A stretch of DNA of 7,431 nucleotides from NCBI GenBank assembly GCA_012965445.1, contig DTSJ01000285.1, positions 2,347 to 9,777 on the forward strand, given 5' to 3'. The position numbers were made by a program, and so were the translations under genes. Positions within the stretch are counted from its first letter, which is position 1. Each line of letters opens with the position of its first letter. The notes beneath the pieces are model-generated. The model was not told the origin of the DNA, did no database searches, and saw only the letters and a program-made list of their open reading frames with translations. Positions 6,173 to 7,431 of the stretch are shown one piece after another. The stretch comes from Candidatus Hydrogenedentota bacterium. Lineage in GTDB: Bacteria > Hydrogenedentota > Hydrogenedentia > Hydrogenedentiales > GCA-2746185.

Positions 6173-7168
6173 CTACTCCGGGCGATCTTCTTTACTCGTG
6201 ATTTTCAGGAATCCCGGATCTTCACGGTCGGTCGCGTTGGGCGGCGGTGTAGACAAATCAGTGATCGCCTTGCGCTGTTCGCTCGTCAACACGATATCCT
6301 GACTTTGCAGTGCAAGCTCAAGCTGCGCAGGATTCCAGCATCCGACAATAGCGGACGCGACCACTGGATGACTCGCAGCCCATTTCACCGCCAGCGACGC
6401 GGGATGGTGTCCGTATTTCCCGGCGTACTCAACAAAACGCCCAGCCGTTTCCATGTACTCGGCGTTCTTGTACCGCTCCTGGTACATGCGGTTCTGCGTA
6501 ATGCGCCCCTCTTCGTTGCGATGATACTTACCCGTGAGCAGACCCGCGCCCATCGGGCTGTATGGACACACGCCAATCCCCTCTTCTTTCGCCATCGGAA
6601 AAATCTCAATTTCTGCAACGCGCTTCACTAGGTTGTACATCGGCTGTATCGCAGTAATCGGTGCCCACCCGCGCTGACTCGTCACCTGAATGGCTTTCGC
6701 GCACTGCCACGCCGCGAAGTTGGATACCGCGAGGTGGAGGACTTTGCCCTGGGTAACGAGATCGTTGAGGGCAGAAAGCGTGATCTCCAGATCCGTGTTT
6801 GAATCCCAGTGATGCAGATACAGAAAATCAACATAATCAGTATTCAGGCGCTGCAAGCTCGCCTCAACACCCAGCATGATGTGGCGGCGCGAGCTGCCCT
6901 TGTCGTTGAGACCCGCTCCGGTCGGATAATGCGTTTTCGTTGCCAGCACAATTTCCTCGCGCCGAGACCCCATCCATGAACCGATAATACTCTCAGAATC
7001 GCCCTTGTTGTATATGTCGGCAGTATCAAAAAAGTTAATGCCTGCGTCGAAAGCAATGTCCATCAACTTTTGCGATACAGTCTCGTTCGCTTCGTTGCCA
7101 AAGGTCATTGTACCTAGGCAAATCTCCGATACCTGTACGCCCGTCTTGCCGAAGTAGTGGTAGTTCAT
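6173..7168 (-). CDS. Aldo/keto reductase
   Basis: The product (331 residues, normal family length) is a cytosolic NADPH-dependent oxidoreductase that reduces aldehydes and ketones; the true substrate cannot be read from sequence. The N-terminal MNYHYFGKTGVQVSEICLGT block and the GTMTFG motif are typical of the YajO/Tas-like branch. The catalytic tetrad is complete: Asp48 and Tyr53 in FDTADIYNKG, Lys78 in LATKTH, and His119 in LYLHHWD. Later landmarks are HLAVSNFAAWQ, the PMYNL and VCPYSPMGAGLLTGKY blocks, and the nucleotide-binding end ASAIVGCWNPAQLE. The C-terminus after about residue 305 is a polar tail. GGAG lies 7 nt before the ATG, so the start is well supported. The gene diverges from the DUF2851-type gene across 124 bp. 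Nothing ties its chemistry to the downstream envelope genes; it may simply be an unrelated neighbour. Confidence 0.96.
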   Translation of the reverse strand: MNYHYFGKTGVQVSEICLGTMTFGNEANETVSQKLMDIAFDAGINFFDTADIYNKGDSESIIGSWMGSRREEIVLATKTHYPTGAGLNDKGSSRRHIMLGVEASLQRLNTDYVDFLYLHHWDSNTDLEITLSALNDLVTQGKVLHLAVSNFAAWQCAKAIQVTSQRGWAPITAIQPMYNLVKRVAEIEIFPMAKEEGIGVCPYSPMGAGLLTGKYHRNEEGRITQNRMYQERYKNAEYMETAGRFVEYAGKYGHHPASLAVKWAASHPVVASAIVGCWNPAQLELALQSQDIVLTSEQRKAITDLSTPPPNATDREDPGFLKITSKEDRPE

Positions 7169-7205
7169 GTGATCGCTCCGAATCTATACCCTGTTTCGAT
7201 TGTAG

Positions 7206-7214
7206 ATTGTATCA
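7206..7214 (-). promoter_or_regulatory. Candidate extended -10 promoter for the aldo/keto reductase
   Basis: The - strand reads TGATACAAT, an extended -10 element (TGn followed by TACAAT, five of six). There is no good -35 box at 16-18 bp, which extended -10 promoters often lack. Transcription would start near 7199, about 30 nt before the ATG, and the GGAG ribosome site would lie within that leader. Confidence 0.45.
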
Positions 7215-7221
7215 CCTCCGC

Positions 7222-7236
7222 GATTCGATTAGAATC
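7222..7236. promoter_or_regulatory. Inverted repeat between the divergent genes
   Basis: GATTC (7222-7226) and GAATC (7232-7236) form an inverted repeat with a 5-bp spacer, where the -35 region of the reductase promoter would fall and upstream of the divergent gene. It is a possible operator acting on both genes. The arms are short, so chance is not excluded. Confidence 0.25.
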
Positions 7237-7292
7237 ACAAAGGTTACTATCGAAGGGAGCTGGGATGCTTTTTTTGTGAGCGGTACGGGCAT

Positions 7293-7431
7293 ATGCGGAC
7301 GCAGCGCGCCAGCGTAGTGCGCGAGACGAGTTCGGAACTGGTGAACGAACATCTCGTGCAGTGCATCTGGTATGGTCGCCTATTTCGTCAGGAGGGTCTC
7401 GCCACAGAAGATGGACGATCCCTGAAAATCG
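7293..7431 (+). CDS. DUF2851-type protein, N-terminal fragment (3' end outside window)
   Basis: The frame is open from the ATG at 7293 to the window end, giving 46 residues. Residues 15-46 match the beginning of DUF2851 proteins as I remember them: a helix leading to a conserved Ile-Trp (LVQCIWYGRLF), then an EGLATEDGRSLKI segment, where the family has a similar TDGR turn before a hydrophobic strand. The function of the family is not known. The gene is divergent from the reductase. The ATG at 7293 has only a poor ribosome site. A much better site (AAGGGAG) stands 5 nt before another ATG at 7265, but that frame stops after four codons because of a run of seven T (see findings). Later GTG codons are alternatives. 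The family call rests on a short fragment, so it is moderate. Confidence 0.68.
   Translation, partial: MRTQRASVVRETSSELVNEHLVQCIWYGRLFRQEGLATEDGRSLKI

Overview
The window is a stretch of bacterial chromosome with moderate base composition and tightly packed genes. It holds eight protein genes. Two run on the + strand and are cut by the window edges: a peroxiredoxin at the left and the start of a DUF2851-type gene at the right. The other six lie between them, all on the - strand. There is no rRNA, tRNA, CRISPR array, insertion sequence or phage gene, and no gene-free stretch longer than about 125 bases. The host looks like a Gram-negative-type bacterium with a peptidoglycan wall. A free-standing Hanks-type Ser/Thr kinase, a MoxR ATPase without its usual partner, a TPR-LysM-L,D-transpeptidase and a DUF2851 start together hint at the PVC superphylum or a related lineage such as Hydrogenedentota. 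This placement is a guess from gene content, not an alignment.

Layout, left to right. 1-431 (+): Bcp/PrxQ-type peroxiredoxin lacking its first few residues. It converges, across 12 bp, with 444-1019 (-), a small lipoprotein resembling the YdbL/DUF1318 family. 1012-2631 (-): a sensor diguanylate cyclase (possible DICT domain, GAF, GGDEF) whose stop codon overlaps the lipoprotein start by 8 bp. 2749-3987 (-): a membrane-anchored protein with TPR-like helices, LysM and an L,D-transpeptidase (YkuD) domain. 4097-5041 (-): a soluble Ser/Thr kinase with complete catalytic motifs and a run of ten A just after its start. 5103-6062 (-): a MoxR AAA+ ATPase starting at TTG. 6173-7168 (-): an aldo/keto reductase. 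7293-7431 (+): the first 46 codons of a probable DUF2851 gene, divergent from the reductase.

Read in transcription order, the - strand genes run reductase, MoxR, kinase, L,D-transpeptidase, diguanylate cyclase, lipoprotein. Gaps of 61 to 117 bp and recognisable promoter-like sequences in several of them suggest a string of short units rather than one operon; only the cyclase-lipoprotein pair is clearly coupled. The shared theme of MoxR to lipoprotein is envelope building plus signalling (phosphorylation and c-di-GMP), which is a working hypothesis. Every gene belongs to, or resembles, a known family, so I see no clearly new system. The most unusual points are the MoxR-kinase pairing, the sensor composition of the cyclase, the shifted second cysteine of the peroxiredoxin, and two homopolymer tracts placed where slippage would switch a reading frame.
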